DNA from: Prevotellaceae bacterium
GTDB lineage: Bacteria; Bacteroidota; Bacteroidia; Bacteroidales; Paludibacteraceae
Assembly: GCA_020636675.1 (NCBI GenBank)
Contig: JACJXK010000003.1
Location: 1 to 64,000, forward strand
Reading direction: 5' to 3'
DNA length: 64,000 bases
Within the stretch, counting starts at the first letter, position 1. The number at the start of each line of letters is the position of its first letter. Shown piece after piece: positions 52,352 to 60,682 of this stretch. The notes below the pieces were generated by a model, which saw only the letters and a program-made list of their open reading frames with translations, did not search any database and was not told the origin of the DNA. A program made the position numbers and the translations under genes.

Positions 52352-52984
52352 ATGCTTATTTCCAAAGAAAATTTTCCGGACGGTTCTGTTCTGGTTCTTT
52401 GGAAAATGGAAGAGGACGAAGAACAGCTTCTTTCATTTTTCGAGGAGAAAAAAGAGGAGTATAGACAGCACATAGAACAGTACCCGTATCCCAAACGGAG
52501 GTTGGAATTTTTGACATCCAGATGTGCGTTAAAAGCAATCACCGGAAGTGAGAATACCATATGTTACAATAAAAATGGCAGACCTTCGCTTGTTGATAAC
52601 TTGTTGAAAATTAGTATATCACACACAAATGGATATTTAGCGTTGCTTGCTCATCCACAAAGGGTTGTAGGCATAGATATAGAACTGAAAAAGGAGAAGA
52701 TTTTCAAGGTCAAACATAAGTATCTGTCTCCATCCGAATTGGAAAATGAGAATGAAGGAAAGGAGATGGAACATCTGCTTCTGCAATGGTCTGCCAAAGA
52801 GGCGATGTTTAAAATGATGGATTGTCGGGATGTTGATTTCATAGAGCATCTGCATATAAACCATTTTAAGATAGAAAAGGAAGGAGACATGGATGCGATG
52901 GAGACACGTACTCAGGAAAGAACTCCTTTTTCATTGAAATATCGCATTTATGATGATTTTGTCATGGTGTGGGGCTTAATCTGA
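52352..52984 (+). CDS. 4'-phosphopantetheinyl transferase (Sfp/AcpT-like)
   Basis: This 210-residue Mg-dependent enzyme moves the phosphopantetheine arm from CoA to a carrier protein. The two superfamily motifs are present: GIDIE at 107-111 and WSAKEAMFKMM near 148-158, with SISHTNGYLALLAHP before them. The length is that of Sfp-type enzymes rather than the short AcpS, so it may modify acyl, peptidyl or other carrier proteins. It lies between gldF and a GGGPS-type gene and nearly abuts both (20 and 8 bases). No carrier protein gene is in the window. Confidence 0.9.
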   Translation: MLISKENFPDGSVLVLWKMEEDEEQLLSFFEEKKEEYRQHIEQYPYPKRRLEFLTSRCALKAITGSENTICYNKNGRPSLVDNLLKISISHTNGYLALLAHPQRVVGIDIELKKEKIFKVKHKYLSPSELENENEGKEMEHLLLQWSAKEAMFKMMDCRDVDFIEHLHINHFKIEKEGDMDAMETRTQERTPFSLKYRIYDDFVMVWGLI

Positions 52985-52992
52985 AAAGAAGA

Positions 52993-53724
52993 ATGATATA
53001 TACAAAAATAGAAGAGAAGAGAAAAGAAAACGGAAAGATGTTGGCCGTGTTGGTCGATCCAGACAAGACGGACATATCTGCCATCCGAATATTGACGGGA
53101 AAGATGAAAAATTCTCCACCTGATTTTATCTTTGTCGGAGGTAGTCTGATTCATGAGTCCATTGGTCTGGTGATAGAGCAGTTGAAGCAAGAGATGAACG
53201 TTCCGGTTGTTCTGTTTCCAGGAAACGCCTGTCAATTTTCGGAAAAGGCCGATGCCCTTCTGTTTTTATCTCTCATCTCGGGCCGTAACCCTGAATACCT
53301 GATCGGACAGCACGTATTGTCTGCATATGAGATAAAGAAATCGAGGGTGGAGGTCATTTCCACTGGATATATATTGATAGATGGAGGGCGGCCTACCAGC
53401 GTACAATACGTCAGTAACACGATGCCCATTCCTCATGACAAGCCAGACATTGCCGTTGCCACTGCCATTGCAGGCGAACTGATAGGCAATAGGGTAATCT
53501 ATCTGGAAGGAGGGAGCGGAGCCCTATATCCTGTATCGGAAGAGATGATTTCGTCTGTAAGGAAATCTATCGGGATACCTTTGATTGTTGGTGGCGGGCT
53601 ACGTTCCGCAGATGATATGGAACGAGCATATCGGGCCGGTGCCGATTTGGTTGTAATTGGCAACATATTGGAGAGCAGACCGGAAATCTATGATGAACTA
53701 TTGGCTGTCAGAGACAGTTTCTGA
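52993..53724 (+). CDS. pcrB: Geranylgeranylglyceryl-phosphate synthase family (PcrB)
   Basis: This 243-residue TIM-barrel enzyme joins a polyprenyl diphosphate to sn-glycerol 1-phosphate, giving an ether lipid precursor. Family features are LAVLVDPDKT near the N-terminus, FIFVGGSLIH, FPGNACQFSEKADALLFLSL, the phosphate-binding YLEGGSGALYPVSEE and LIVGGGLRSADDMERAYRAG. The frame opens at 52969 inside the preceding gene, but the ATG at 52993 with AAAAGAAGA before it is the better start. Bacteroidota have their own group of this otherwise archaeal family; chain length of the prenyl donor cannot be told. It shares a transcription unit with the phosphopantetheinyl transferase gene. Confidence 0.92.
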   Translation: MIYTKIEEKRKENGKMLAVLVDPDKTDISAIRILTGKMKNSPPDFIFVGGSLIHESIGLVIEQLKQEMNVPVVLFPGNACQFSEKADALLFLSLISGRNPEYLIGQHVLSAYEIKKSRVEVISTGYILIDGGRPTSVQYVSNTMPIPHDKPDIAVATAIAGELIGNRVIYLEGGSGALYPVSEEMISSVRKSIGIPLIVGGGLRSADDMERAYRAGADLVVIGNILESRPEIYDELLAVRDSF

Positions 53725-53788
53725 CGTCCATGGATTCCGTGTTGTTAATATCTTACCTTTCCTAAAGATGTTTTTATTATGCAGAGCG

Positions 53789-53819
53789 TTTGCGAAGTCC
53801 TAAAAAAAACATATATTTG
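53789..53819 (+). promoter_or_regulatory. Promoter of nfeD-floA
   Basis: TTTG (53789-53792), 19 bases, TATATTTG (53812-53819). Together with the 83-base leader before the nfeD ATG this is one of the best promoter matches in the window. Confidence 0.75.
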
Positions 53820-53901
53820 CATATACCTGATTGAGGTATCCGATATAGTTGGCATTTGCCTTCTCAAAATCAATTATTGGTGAATTTAAATTAGTATATC
53901 T

Positions 53902-54372
53902 ATGGATATTGCCATTATTGCAGGATTATTATTGTTCGGAGTCCTATTATTCCTTCTGGAGATATTTTTGATACCAGGAATCTCAGTAGCCGCCGTTGGC
54001 GGTGTGTTGTCTACGATAGGCGCCATTGTCTACGCTTATGTGAATATTGGCCTCTTGGCCGGACATTTGACGTTGATACTTTCTGCGTTGCTGCTTGCCG
54101 TTTCCATATATTTTGTAATGAAAACAGGAACGATGGACCGTTTTTCTTTGAAGACGAATATCGAATCTACGGTTGACGCGATGCATGATGTACATGTGTC
54201 GGTAGGCGATAGGGGACGAACCATGTCTAGGCTTGCGCCTATCGGAAAGATAGAGATTGCCGGAATAACCATGGAGGCGAAGTCTAACGGCGAATTTATT
54301 GACGAGGATACAGAGATAGAGGTGTTGAAGGTCCAGTCAAATGGAGTATTGGTCAAAAGTGTATCCGCCTAA
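53902..54372 (+). CDS. NfeD-like membrane protein
   Basis: This is the short type of NfeD, 156 residues. Two to three membrane segments fill residues 4-78 (IIAGLLLFGVLLFLLEIFLI, VAAVGGVLSTIGAIVYAYV, HLTLILSALLLAVSIYFVM), and an OB-fold NfeD domain follows (about 95-150; GRTMSRLAPIGKIEIAGITM). The ClpP-like protease part is absent. NfeD proteins are routinely encoded next to flotillin-type proteins and are thought to form membrane complexes with them; the floA gene starts 74 bases downstream. Confidence 0.9.
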   Translation: MDIAIIAGLLLFGVLLFLLEIFLIPGISVAAVGGVLSTIGAIVYAYVNIGLLAGHLTLILSALLLAVSIYFVMKTGTMDRFSLKTNIESTVDAMHDVHVSVGDRGRTMSRLAPIGKIEIAGITMEAKSNGEFIDEDTEIEVLKVQSNGVLVKSVSA

Positions 54373-54446
54373 CTCTCCGGATAGATGCGGGCATTACATA
54401 CCTAAAAGAAGAGATCTTTTTTAATAATAACTTTAATTTTTTGATT

Positions 54447-55445
54447 ATGCCAATTACATTCGGTTTAGTTGGAATCATCATCGTACTAATTCTAGTTGCG
54501 ATATTTTTCCATTTTGTTCCATTCTTTTTATGGTTTTCGGCAAAAGCATCAGGAGTTAACATTTCACTCTTGCAACTGCTTATGATGCGAATCAGGCATG
54601 TGCCACCTCATTCAATCGTACGCTGTATGATTGAGGCGCACAAGGCTGGGCTTAACAATATCAAACGAGATGACTTGGAAGCTCACTTTTTGGCTGGTGG
54701 CCATATAGAGCAAGTGATTCATGCGTTGGTTTCGGCAGCAAAGGCAAACATTGATTTGTCGTTTCAGATGGCAACAGCGATAGATTTGGCAGGTCGTGAC
54801 GTATTCCAGGCTGTTCAGATGTCCGTCAATCCAAAAGTGATAGACACACCTCCGGTTGCAGCTGTAGCGAAAAACGGTATCCAGTTGATTACTAAAGCAC
54901 GTATCACCGTAAGGGCTAGCATCAAACAACTAGTTGGTGGAGCAGGAGAGGAGACCGTCATAGCCCGTGTAGGCGAAGGAATCATTGCCTCCATCGGTGC
55001 GGCAGAGGCCCACAAAGAGGTTTTGGAGCATCCTGATAGTATCTCTAAGGTAGTCTTGAAGAAAGGCCTTGACGCAGGAACTGCGTTCGAAATCTTATCC
55101 ATTGACATCGCGGATATTGACATCGGTAAGAATATCGGTGCAGAGCTGCAGATGGATCAGGCTCAGGCTGACAAGAACATAGCACAAGCGAAAGCCGAAG
55201 AGAGAAGGGCGATGGCTGTGGCATTGGAGCAAGAGATGAAGGCAAAGGCACAGGAAGCGAAAGCGAAGGTTATTGAGGCCGAGGCCGAGGTGCCTTTGGC
55301 TATGGCCGAGGCTTTCCGTAGTGGAAATCTTGGAATCATGGATTATTACAAGATGAAAAACATAGAGGCGGATACTAGTATGCGTGAGTCCATCGCAAAA
55401 CCATCGTCCGACCTAAAACCGGTGAAGGAAGAGGGTAAGGAGTAA
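54447..55445 (+). CDS. floA: Flotillin-like protein FloA
   Basis: FloA (formerly UPF0365) is a membrane-bound SPFH-family scaffold that organises membrane microdomains. The open frame starts at a TTG (54441); the ATG at 54447 (MPITFGL) is taken as start, giving 332 residues. A hydrophobic hairpin occupies about residues 5-30, the SPFH domain about 40-220 (IKRDDLEAHFLAGGHIEQVI, LITKARITVRASIKQLVGGA), and a coiled coil rich in AQAKAEE repeats runs from about 225 to 285. It is co-transcribed with the NfeD gene and ends at a terminator. Confidence 0.95.
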   Translation: MPITFGLVGIIIVLILVAIFFHFVPFFLWFSAKASGVNISLLQLLMMRIRHVPPHSIVRCMIEAHKAGLNNIKRDDLEAHFLAGGHIEQVIHALVSAAKANIDLSFQMATAIDLAGRDVFQAVQMSVNPKVIDTPPVAAVAKNGIQLITKARITVRASIKQLVGGAGEETVIARVGEGIIASIGAAEAHKEVLEHPDSISKVVLKKGLDAGTAFEILSIDIADIDIGKNIGAELQMDQAQADKNIAQAKAEERRAMAVALEQEMKAKAQEAKAKVIEAEAEVPLAMAEAFRSGNLGIMDYYKMKNIEADTSMRESIAKPSSDLKPVKEEGKE

Positions 55446-55469
55446 CGTCTCTCCGATTCAGGAAAAGGA

Positions 55470-55497
55470 AAAGGTGTGCCTATGGGTACACCTTTTT
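55470..55497 (+). terminator. Terminator of floA
   Basis: AAAGGTGTGCC (from 55470) pairs with GGTACACCTTT (with one wobble) around a TATG loop and is followed by a T run. Confidence 0.8.
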
Positions 55498-55605
55498 CTT
55501 TTGGTATGAATAGAATAAGAATATTACCGGAAGAAAAGTAAGGTTTCACATTCGGCGCATTTTCTAAGGGATGCGTAATGCTGACGCCTTTTTTTCATAC
55601 AAGGA

Positions 55606-55656
55606 GACAATAAGCCTACGGCATTATCACATTTTTAACGGTTGCTAAATCGTCAC
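55606..55656 (-). repeat. Divergent copy of dispersed repeat
   Basis: On the minus strand GTGACGATTTAG is followed by TGATAATGCCGTAGGCTTAT, with altered sequence between. The GTGACGATTT and TGCCGTAGG boxes are kept in the usual order. It lies at the end of the EFR1 gene, partly overlapping its last codons. Confidence 0.5.
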
Positions 55657-56445
55657 ATCACCATTCTTTTCGTCCATCTCCTTAAAAACATATCTGCCTT
55701 TCTTTTCCGTAATTTTCCCGTATTCAATGGCTCTGACCGGACAATGGTGTATGCAGGCCAAACATTGCACGCACTGGTTTCCCCAGACTGGTTTTCCATC
55801 TTCCATGCGTATATTTGATGTCGGACATGTTTTTTCGCACAATCCGCAATGCAGACAAGCGTCGGAGACACGGAAAGGATTTTGCCCAAAGGTGTACTTT
55901 TTGAATAATGGATAAATCAGACTTGTTTTCAAAGCCGCCATGGACCCCTTGACATACAATGACTTGTCTTCCATTCCATCGACAATCGCCTTCGATATCT
56001 TACGAATCCGATATTTTGCGGATTCCACCTTCTGCCGTTCCACGGCTTTATCGTCTACGTCAAAGAAAGGAAATACAATATAAGTATTAGGCATCTGTAC
56101 TGTGTGGCAAGACTCCAATTTCAGACCTTTTCCTTTCAATGCGTCCTCCAGTATCTTGTTTGTATAACCGGCGTCGTCGCCACAAGTACACACGGAAAAT
56201 ACTTGATGTCCATTATAATTGTTCAATTTCAGCCGTTTTATGAAACGTAACATCAAAGAAGGTACGCCCCAAGAATGTACAGGGAATACGAAACCAATAC
56301 GTTCATCGTCCGAAAGGGAATAGGTGTAATTGGATTTGGAGTTCCTTAATTCCTCGTTCACAGAAACCGTATTCTCTCCTAATATGTCGGCCAACTGTTC
56401 GGCAACCCATTTTGAATTGCCTGTAGCTGAGAAATAGAAAATCAT
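55645..56445 (-). CDS. EFR1-family flavodoxin-ferredoxin
   Basis: This 266-residue cytoplasmic protein joins an N-terminal flavodoxin-like FMN domain (MIFYFSATGNSKWVAEQLAD, about 1-170) to a C-terminal 2[4Fe-4S] ferredoxin domain (CLHCGLCEKTCPT and CVQCLACIHHCPVRAIEY, about 195-245). This combination is the EFR1 family, frequent in gut anaerobes. It probably passes electrons between flavin and iron-sulfur partners, but none is named. It is encoded on the minus strand, 38 bases after the convergent-strand neighbour ispE, which precedes it in the same direction, so co-transcription is possible. Confidence 0.9.
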   Translation of the reverse strand: MIFYFSATGNSKWVAEQLADILGENTVSVNEELRNSKSNYTYSLSDDERIGFVFPVHSWGVPSLMLRFIKRLKLNNYNGHQVFSVCTCGDDAGYTNKILEDALKGKGLKLESCHTVQMPNTYIVFPFFDVDDKAVERQKVESAKYRIRKISKAIVDGMEDKSLYVKGSMAALKTSLIYPLFKKYTFGQNPFRVSDACLHCGLCEKTCPTSNIRMEDGKPVWGNQCVQCLACIHHCPVRAIEYGKITEKKGRYVFKEMDEKNGDVTI

Positions 56446-56483
56446 ATCTGTCTAATTATTTGAATAGTATGGAAAATGAAAAA

Positions 56484-57302
56484 TCATTCGAAAGGACCTT
56501 GGAATGTGTAATAATCACAGAATATATCCGGCATACTTATTTCTCCCTTAAATATCCCAAATACAGAAGAACCTGATCCAGACATGGAAGCATATAAAGC
56601 ACCATTTCCGTAAAGCACATTTTTTATGTTTTCTATTTCTGGATATTTCGAAAATACACTGATTTCAAAATCATTGACAATCCGGTCCTTCCATTCCGTA
56701 ATCGGACGTTTTATCCACTCCTTTATAGGATAAGTAGCCTGTTTGGGCGTCACAAGGGAGTAGGCTAGGGGAGTTGACACATGGATGTCCGGCTTTACCA
56801 AGACGAGATGGAACCCCTTGAGCGAAAGCTCTACCGGTTCGAATATGTTGCCGATGCCAGTTGCGAATATAGGTTCGTTATTTATGAAGAAAGGGCAATC
56901 GGCACCTAGTGTTGATGCGTAATATTCTAAATCAGAATTGGATAGATGAAAATTGAAATATTCATTCAGCATCTTTAGCATGAAAGCGGCATCGGAAGAT
57001 CCGCCACCCAAGCCAGCTCCGAAAGGAATCGCCTTTTCGAGATAAACATCAACAGAAGGGATGGAGAAATCCTTCTCCAACAAACGCAGAGCCTTTATTA
57101 TCAAGTTAGACTCCATGTCACCGTCTATCTTAATGCCAGATTGGTGGAACGATGTCTTATCTGTTTTTGCAGCAGGGACAAACTCCAACGCATCCTTTAT
57201 CGGTATCGGATAAAAAAGGGTCTCTATGTTATGGTAACCATCAGCTCTTTTCTCTACGATGTTTAATCCAATATTTATTTTGGCGTTAGGAAAAGTAATC
57301 AT
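56484..57302 (-). CDS. ispE: 4-diphosphocytidyl-2-C-methyl-D-erythritol kinase
   Basis: IspE phosphorylates CDP-methylerythritol in the MEP pathway to isoprenoid precursors. The GHMP kinase fold is shown by FPNAKINIGLNIVEKRADGYH at the start, the ATP loop PFGAGLGGGSSDAAFML (about 92-108) and the late motif MSGSGSSVFGIF (about 245). At 272 residues it is normal for Bacteroidota. A TAACTTTG box on the minus strand (57330-57337) lies about 30 bases before the ATG. It supplies prenyl precursors of the sort used by the PcrB-type enzyme upstream. Confidence 0.96.
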   Translation of the reverse strand: MITFPNAKINIGLNIVEKRADGYHNIETLFYPIPIKDALEFVPAAKTDKTSFHQSGIKIDGDMESNLIIKALRLLEKDFSIPSVDVYLEKAIPFGAGLGGGSSDAAFMLKMLNEYFNFHLSNSDLEYYASTLGADCPFFINNEPIFATGIGNIFEPVELSLKGFHLVLVKPDIHVSTPLAYSLVTPKQATYPIKEWIKRPITEWKDRIVNDFEISVFSKYPEIENIKNVLYGNGALYASMSGSGSSVFGIFKGEISMPDIFCDYYTFQGPFE

Positions 57303-57329
57303 TATTCAACTATTTGATTTAACAAATGG

Positions 57330-57337
57330 CAAAGTTA
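57330..57337 (-). promoter_or_regulatory. -7 box of ispE
   Basis: CAAAGTTA on the plus strand, that is TAACTTTG on the minus strand. No TTTG -33 box is clear. Confidence 0.55.
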
Positions 57338-57582
57338 AGAAAAATACGACACGGAAATCGGCATAAGAAAGGAAAGATTTGTACAGAACAGTAAAATAAG
57401 CGTTTAGATGCAAAGACAAGAATATGAGAAAGAAAGCGGAACAATAGGCAGACAACAGACTTTTTGCCATGATTGTGGAAAAATAAAATCGGAAGATATT
57501 TGCTCCTCAATGTTATTATTTATTATATTTACAAAGTAGAAAAAAACAAATGAGTATTAACAATTAATAAAAATAGAGAGCT

Positions 57583-58695
57583 ATGGAAGAAAATTTAGTA
57601 ACGGTAGCAATCCATACCTACGAGAAAGCACAAGTGCTTAAATCCGTACTGGAGGCTAATGGTGTAGATGCCTATATTCAGAATGTCAATCAAATACAGC
57701 CAGTCATTTCGGCCGGTGTGAGGGTAAGGATTAGAGAAAGCGATTTGGCTAAAGCTCTTGGAATTATAGAAGATATGAACAGTGCGGAGGCCGTGACGGA
57801 GGCATTGGAGGAGGAAGCGAGAGAGAAGAGCATACTCGTTCCGATTGACTTTTCAGACTATTCGCAGAAGGCCTGTGAATTTGGATTCCGATTGGCAGAG
57901 ACTATGAAGGCGGAAGTCGTTCTCTTACACGTCTATTTCAGTCCATCATTCAATACGATGCCTATCGGCGACGTAATCAATTACGAGAGCGGACAAGACG
58001 AGGTGACACTGAAACATGTCATCGAAAAGGTAAATGGTGAAGTTAAGAAACTGAAGTCAGACATAGACGAACGGATAAAGAGCGGCGTTTTGCCAAATGT
58101 AAAATACAAGCAAGTTTTGAGGGAAGGAATTCCGGAAGAGGAGATATCAAGATATGCGAAAAGGCACAACCCTATGATTATCATTATGGGAACGAGAGGA
58201 AAGGACAAGAAAGATCTTGACCTTATAGGTAGCGTTACCGCAGAGATCATAGAGCGTTCGACATTTCCTATCTTCGCCATTCCGGAAGATACTCCGATTA
58301 ATAGCTTCAATAACATCCGAAGCATTGCGTATGCGACCAATTTTGACGACAAGGATTTAGTGGCATTCGATAAGATGATGCAATTGATGAAGCCTTTCAA
58401 CATAAAGATACACTTCATCCATTATGTACAGAAAGAGGATGCCTGGTCTGAAATCAAGTTGAGCGGCATTAAGGATTACTTCGCAAAATATTATCAAGGT
58501 CAGGAGATATTTTATGACACATTGCGTGGCGACGATATGTTGAAGTCAATAGACAACTTCATCGCAGAAAAAAATATTGATCTGATAGCGTTGACTACGC
58601 ACAAGAGGAATCTGTTTACCAGATTGTTTAATCCAAGTGTAGCCCGTAAAATGGTATTCCATACCAAGACACCGATGTTGGTATTTCATGCCTGA
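57583..58695 (+). CDS. Universal stress protein with DUF2007 domain
   Basis: This 370-residue cytoplasmic protein opens with a DUF2007-like domain (residues 1-68; TVAIHTYEKAQVLKSVLEANGV, then RVRIRESDLAKALGII). Two UspA-type domains follow: the first about 84-235 (ILVPIDFSDYSQKACEFG; nucleotide motif GTRGKDKKDLDLIGSVTAEI), the second about 245-370 without a clear glycine-rich ATP loop but with FNNIRSIAYATNFDD and VARKMVFHTKTPMLVF. DUF2007 is elsewhere a signal-transducing module, so the protein may sense a state of the cell. It is a single gene; the short hairpin TTCCTTCTT/AAGAAGGAA (58734-58755) follows it. Confidence 0.88.
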   Translation: MEENLVTVAIHTYEKAQVLKSVLEANGVDAYIQNVNQIQPVISAGVRVRIRESDLAKALGIIEDMNSAEAVTEALEEEAREKSILVPIDFSDYSQKACEFGFRLAETMKAEVVLLHVYFSPSFNTMPIGDVINYESGQDEVTLKHVIEKVNGEVKKLKSDIDERIKSGVLPNVKYKQVLREGIPEEEISRYAKRHNPMIIIMGTRGKDKKDLDLIGSVTAEIIERSTFPIFAIPEDTPINSFNNIRSIAYATNFDDKDLVAFDKMMQLMKPFNIKIHFIHYVQKEDAWSEIKLSGIKDYFAKYYQGQEIFYDTLRGDDMLKSIDNFIAEKNIDLIALTTHKRNLFTRLFNPSVARKMVFHTKTPMLVFHA

Positions 58696-58790
58696 TACAG
58701 AACAGAAGGAAGATTGAGGCGAAAACCTTGATTTTCCTTCTTTGAAAAGAAGGAATAATAAAAGTAAATAAATAGGTTGATTGTAATAGA

Positions 58791-59753
58791 ATGAGGGGCG
58801 CATTATCCATTTTTGTCTTCATTGCGGTTTCTGCTGTTACCGTATTGTTTTTGTCCAGCAATAAGGAGAAAACAAAAGAAACAGAGTCTGATATCTCAAC
58901 AGAGGGATTTTATGCTCCTGAAATTCCAGAAAAAGCTTATTTTTGTGGTGAAGAAATAGATCTCTCAAATTACTACTTGAGAGAACGTTTTGATAGGGAA
59001 CTGTTAAGTTTCTCATATTGGCATTCTCAGATATTTCTGATGATTAAGAGGGCTAACAAGTATTTCCCGATTATTGAGCCAATATTGAAGAAAGAAGGAA
59101 TTCCTGATGACTTTAAGTATTTGGCTTTGATAGAGAGCAATTTGGATCCAAGAGCCGTTTCTTCTGCAAAAGCAGCTGGTATTTGGCAGTTGCTGCCAGA
59201 GACGGCAAAGGATATGGGATTAGAGGTAAACGATGATGTGGACGAACGCTACAATATAGAGAAAGCAACGGAGGTTGCCTGCAAATTTTTGAAAAGAACA
59301 CATGAATTGACAAACAGCTGGTCTGCGGCTGCTGCATCATATAATACTGGTAGGGCTAGAGTTCTGAGGCAGATTGAATCTCAGAAGACAAGCAATTATT
59401 TTGACATGCTTTTCAGTGAAGAGACAAACCGTTATGTGTTCAGAATCATTTTGGCAAAATACATATTGGAGGATCCTCAAAAATTTGGTTTTTATCTGAA
59501 AAAATCAGATTTGTATTATTTGCCGGAGCAGGAGGTCGTTTCTGTGGATTCCTCCATATCTAACTTGACCGATTTTGCGATAGCAAGAGGCTCCAACTAC
59601 CAGCTTCTTAAAGATGCCAACCCTTGGTTAAGAAGTAACCGAATCGTGAATAAGAGCAAGAAAGTATATTACATCAAGATAACCTCCAAAAAGACGGTGA
59701 TATACGATCCGAAGAAAGTTCATGTCCATAACAAGAAATGGGTTACTGATTGA
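58791..59753 (+). CDS. Lytic transglycosylase (MltD-like SLT domain)
   Basis: This 320-residue peptidoglycan-cutting enzyme has an N-terminal membrane anchor or signal (GALSIFVFIAVSAVTVLFLS) and an SLT domain at about residues 90-215. The catalytic Glu is in YLALIESNLDPRAVS (near residue 115), followed by AAGIWQLLPETAKDMG and ASYNTGRARVLRQI. The C-terminus (about 250-290, with LTDFAIARGSNYQLLKDANPW) resembles a LysM-like wall-binding repeat. It would act in the periplasm in wall turnover. It precedes a small secreted protein gene by 64 bases. Confidence 0.9.
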   Translation: MRGALSIFVFIAVSAVTVLFLSSNKEKTKETESDISTEGFYAPEIPEKAYFCGEEIDLSNYYLRERFDRELLSFSYWHSQIFLMIKRANKYFPIIEPILKKEGIPDDFKYLALIESNLDPRAVSSAKAAGIWQLLPETAKDMGLEVNDDVDERYNIEKATEVACKFLKRTHELTNSWSAAAASYNTGRARVLRQIESQKTSNYFDMLFSEETNRYVFRIILAKYILEDPQKFGFYLKKSDLYYLPEQEVVSVDSSISNLTDFAIARGSNYQLLKDANPWLRSNRIVNKSKKVYYIKITSKKTVIYDPKKVHVHNKKWVTD

Positions 59754-59817
59754 CAGTTAATAGTTTATTTATGTCATGTTTACAAAAAGAGAAAACTAAC
59801 TAACAAATTTTAGATAT

Positions 59818-60270
59818 ATGAAACGAATAAATTACATATTTTGTCTATTACTATTACTTTTGGCATTCTCGTCAACAGTCGATGCCCAAGTCATACGGTT
59901 TAAATCATACCGATCTGCAGACGGTACTTCTGGCATTGATAAGAATGGATTATATGCTTGGGGACCTTGGGTTATGAATTCGACAGAAGTCACAATAGAT
60001 CTCACCAACGAATCCATCTATGTGGAGAATTTGGATTCGAAGGAGTCTGACGATTATAAGATATTCGGAAGGCCGAAGAAATGGATTATCAAACGACAAT
60101 TTAAATATGTAAGTTTTGAATGTGCCGATTCGAATTATGATAAGGTAAACATTAAGCTATACCAATATGATAGCGGAGAATTCAGATTGTCCATCATGTC
60201 AGTCAACAAGGCTGTCAGATATTCAGTCGTATATTTGGACCAACAGAACATGAAGAAATTTTTTGATTGA
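59818..60270 (+). CDS. Small secreted hypothetical protein
   Basis: This 150-residue protein has a clear signal peptide (NYIFCLLLLLLAFSSTVDAQ, cleavage after about residue 24). The mature part is beta-rich with no cysteine pair suited to disulfides, and contains AWGPWVMNSTEVTIDL and FGRPKKWIIKRQFKYVSF. No family is recognised. The pattern of short strands suits a periplasmic lipocalin-like or beta-sandwich protein. It follows the transglycosylase gene on the same strand and ends before a strong terminator, so it may be the second gene of that unit. Confidence 0.65.
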   Translation: MKRINYIFCLLLLLLAFSSTVDAQVIRFKSYRSADGTSGIDKNGLYAWGPWVMNSTEVTIDLTNESIYVENLDSKESDDYKIFGRPKKWIIKRQFKYVSFECADSNYDKVNIKLYQYDSGEFRLSIMSVNKAVRYSVVYLDQQNMKKFFD

Positions 60271-60293
60271 TTAGAATATTACAATCTGGATTA

Positions 60294-60344
60294 ATCAAGA
60301 AAAAGGAATAAGACTCAATTTAGTTTTATTCCTTTTTTCTTGAT
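60294..60344 (+). terminator. Long A/T-rich terminator hairpin
   Basis: ATCAAGAAAAAGGAATAA (60294-60311) pairs with TTATTCCTTTTTTCTTGAT (60326-60344), one base unpaired. It closes the transglycosylase/small protein unit. Confidence 0.75.
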
Positions 60345-60588
60345 GGAATTATCATAATCGACAAATCACACTAGAATTGCGCAGAAGTATGGTACGATTT
60401 CATATATGCAATTCTCATTGGCTTTGGATTCCATATCTCACGATACATCCATCAAAATCGCACAGCCTAATTTGTTATATAATTAATATTATGTTAAGTA
60501 AATGAAACTCTTTCTACGACGGTAAACACTTTTAGAGATTATTATGACATATATTCATTATTACAGGAGAAGAATAACACTATATAAC
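60345..60588. other. Gene-free stretch between terminators
   Basis: About 240 bases between two terminator hairpins hold no coding frame, repeat or promoter that I can support. The whole gap from 60271 to 60682 is therefore only the two terminators and plain AT-rich sequence. Confidence 0.6.
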
Positions 60589-60595
60589 TGCTGAA

Positions 60596-60650
60596 AAGAC
60601 AAAAAGCCAAACTGTTTTTCGTCAACGAAAACGAGCCCGGCTTTTTGTCT
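60596..60650 (-). terminator. Terminator of HAD-domain gene
   Basis: AAGACAAAAAGCC (60596-60608) pairs exactly with GGCTTTTTGTCTT (60639-60651); inside lies a second GTTTTTCG/CGAAAAC stem. It is placed about 30 bases past the HAD gene stop on the minus strand. Confidence 0.75.
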
Positions 60651-60682
60651 TAACTATTTAAATCAAAAAAAAAAACGACTTT

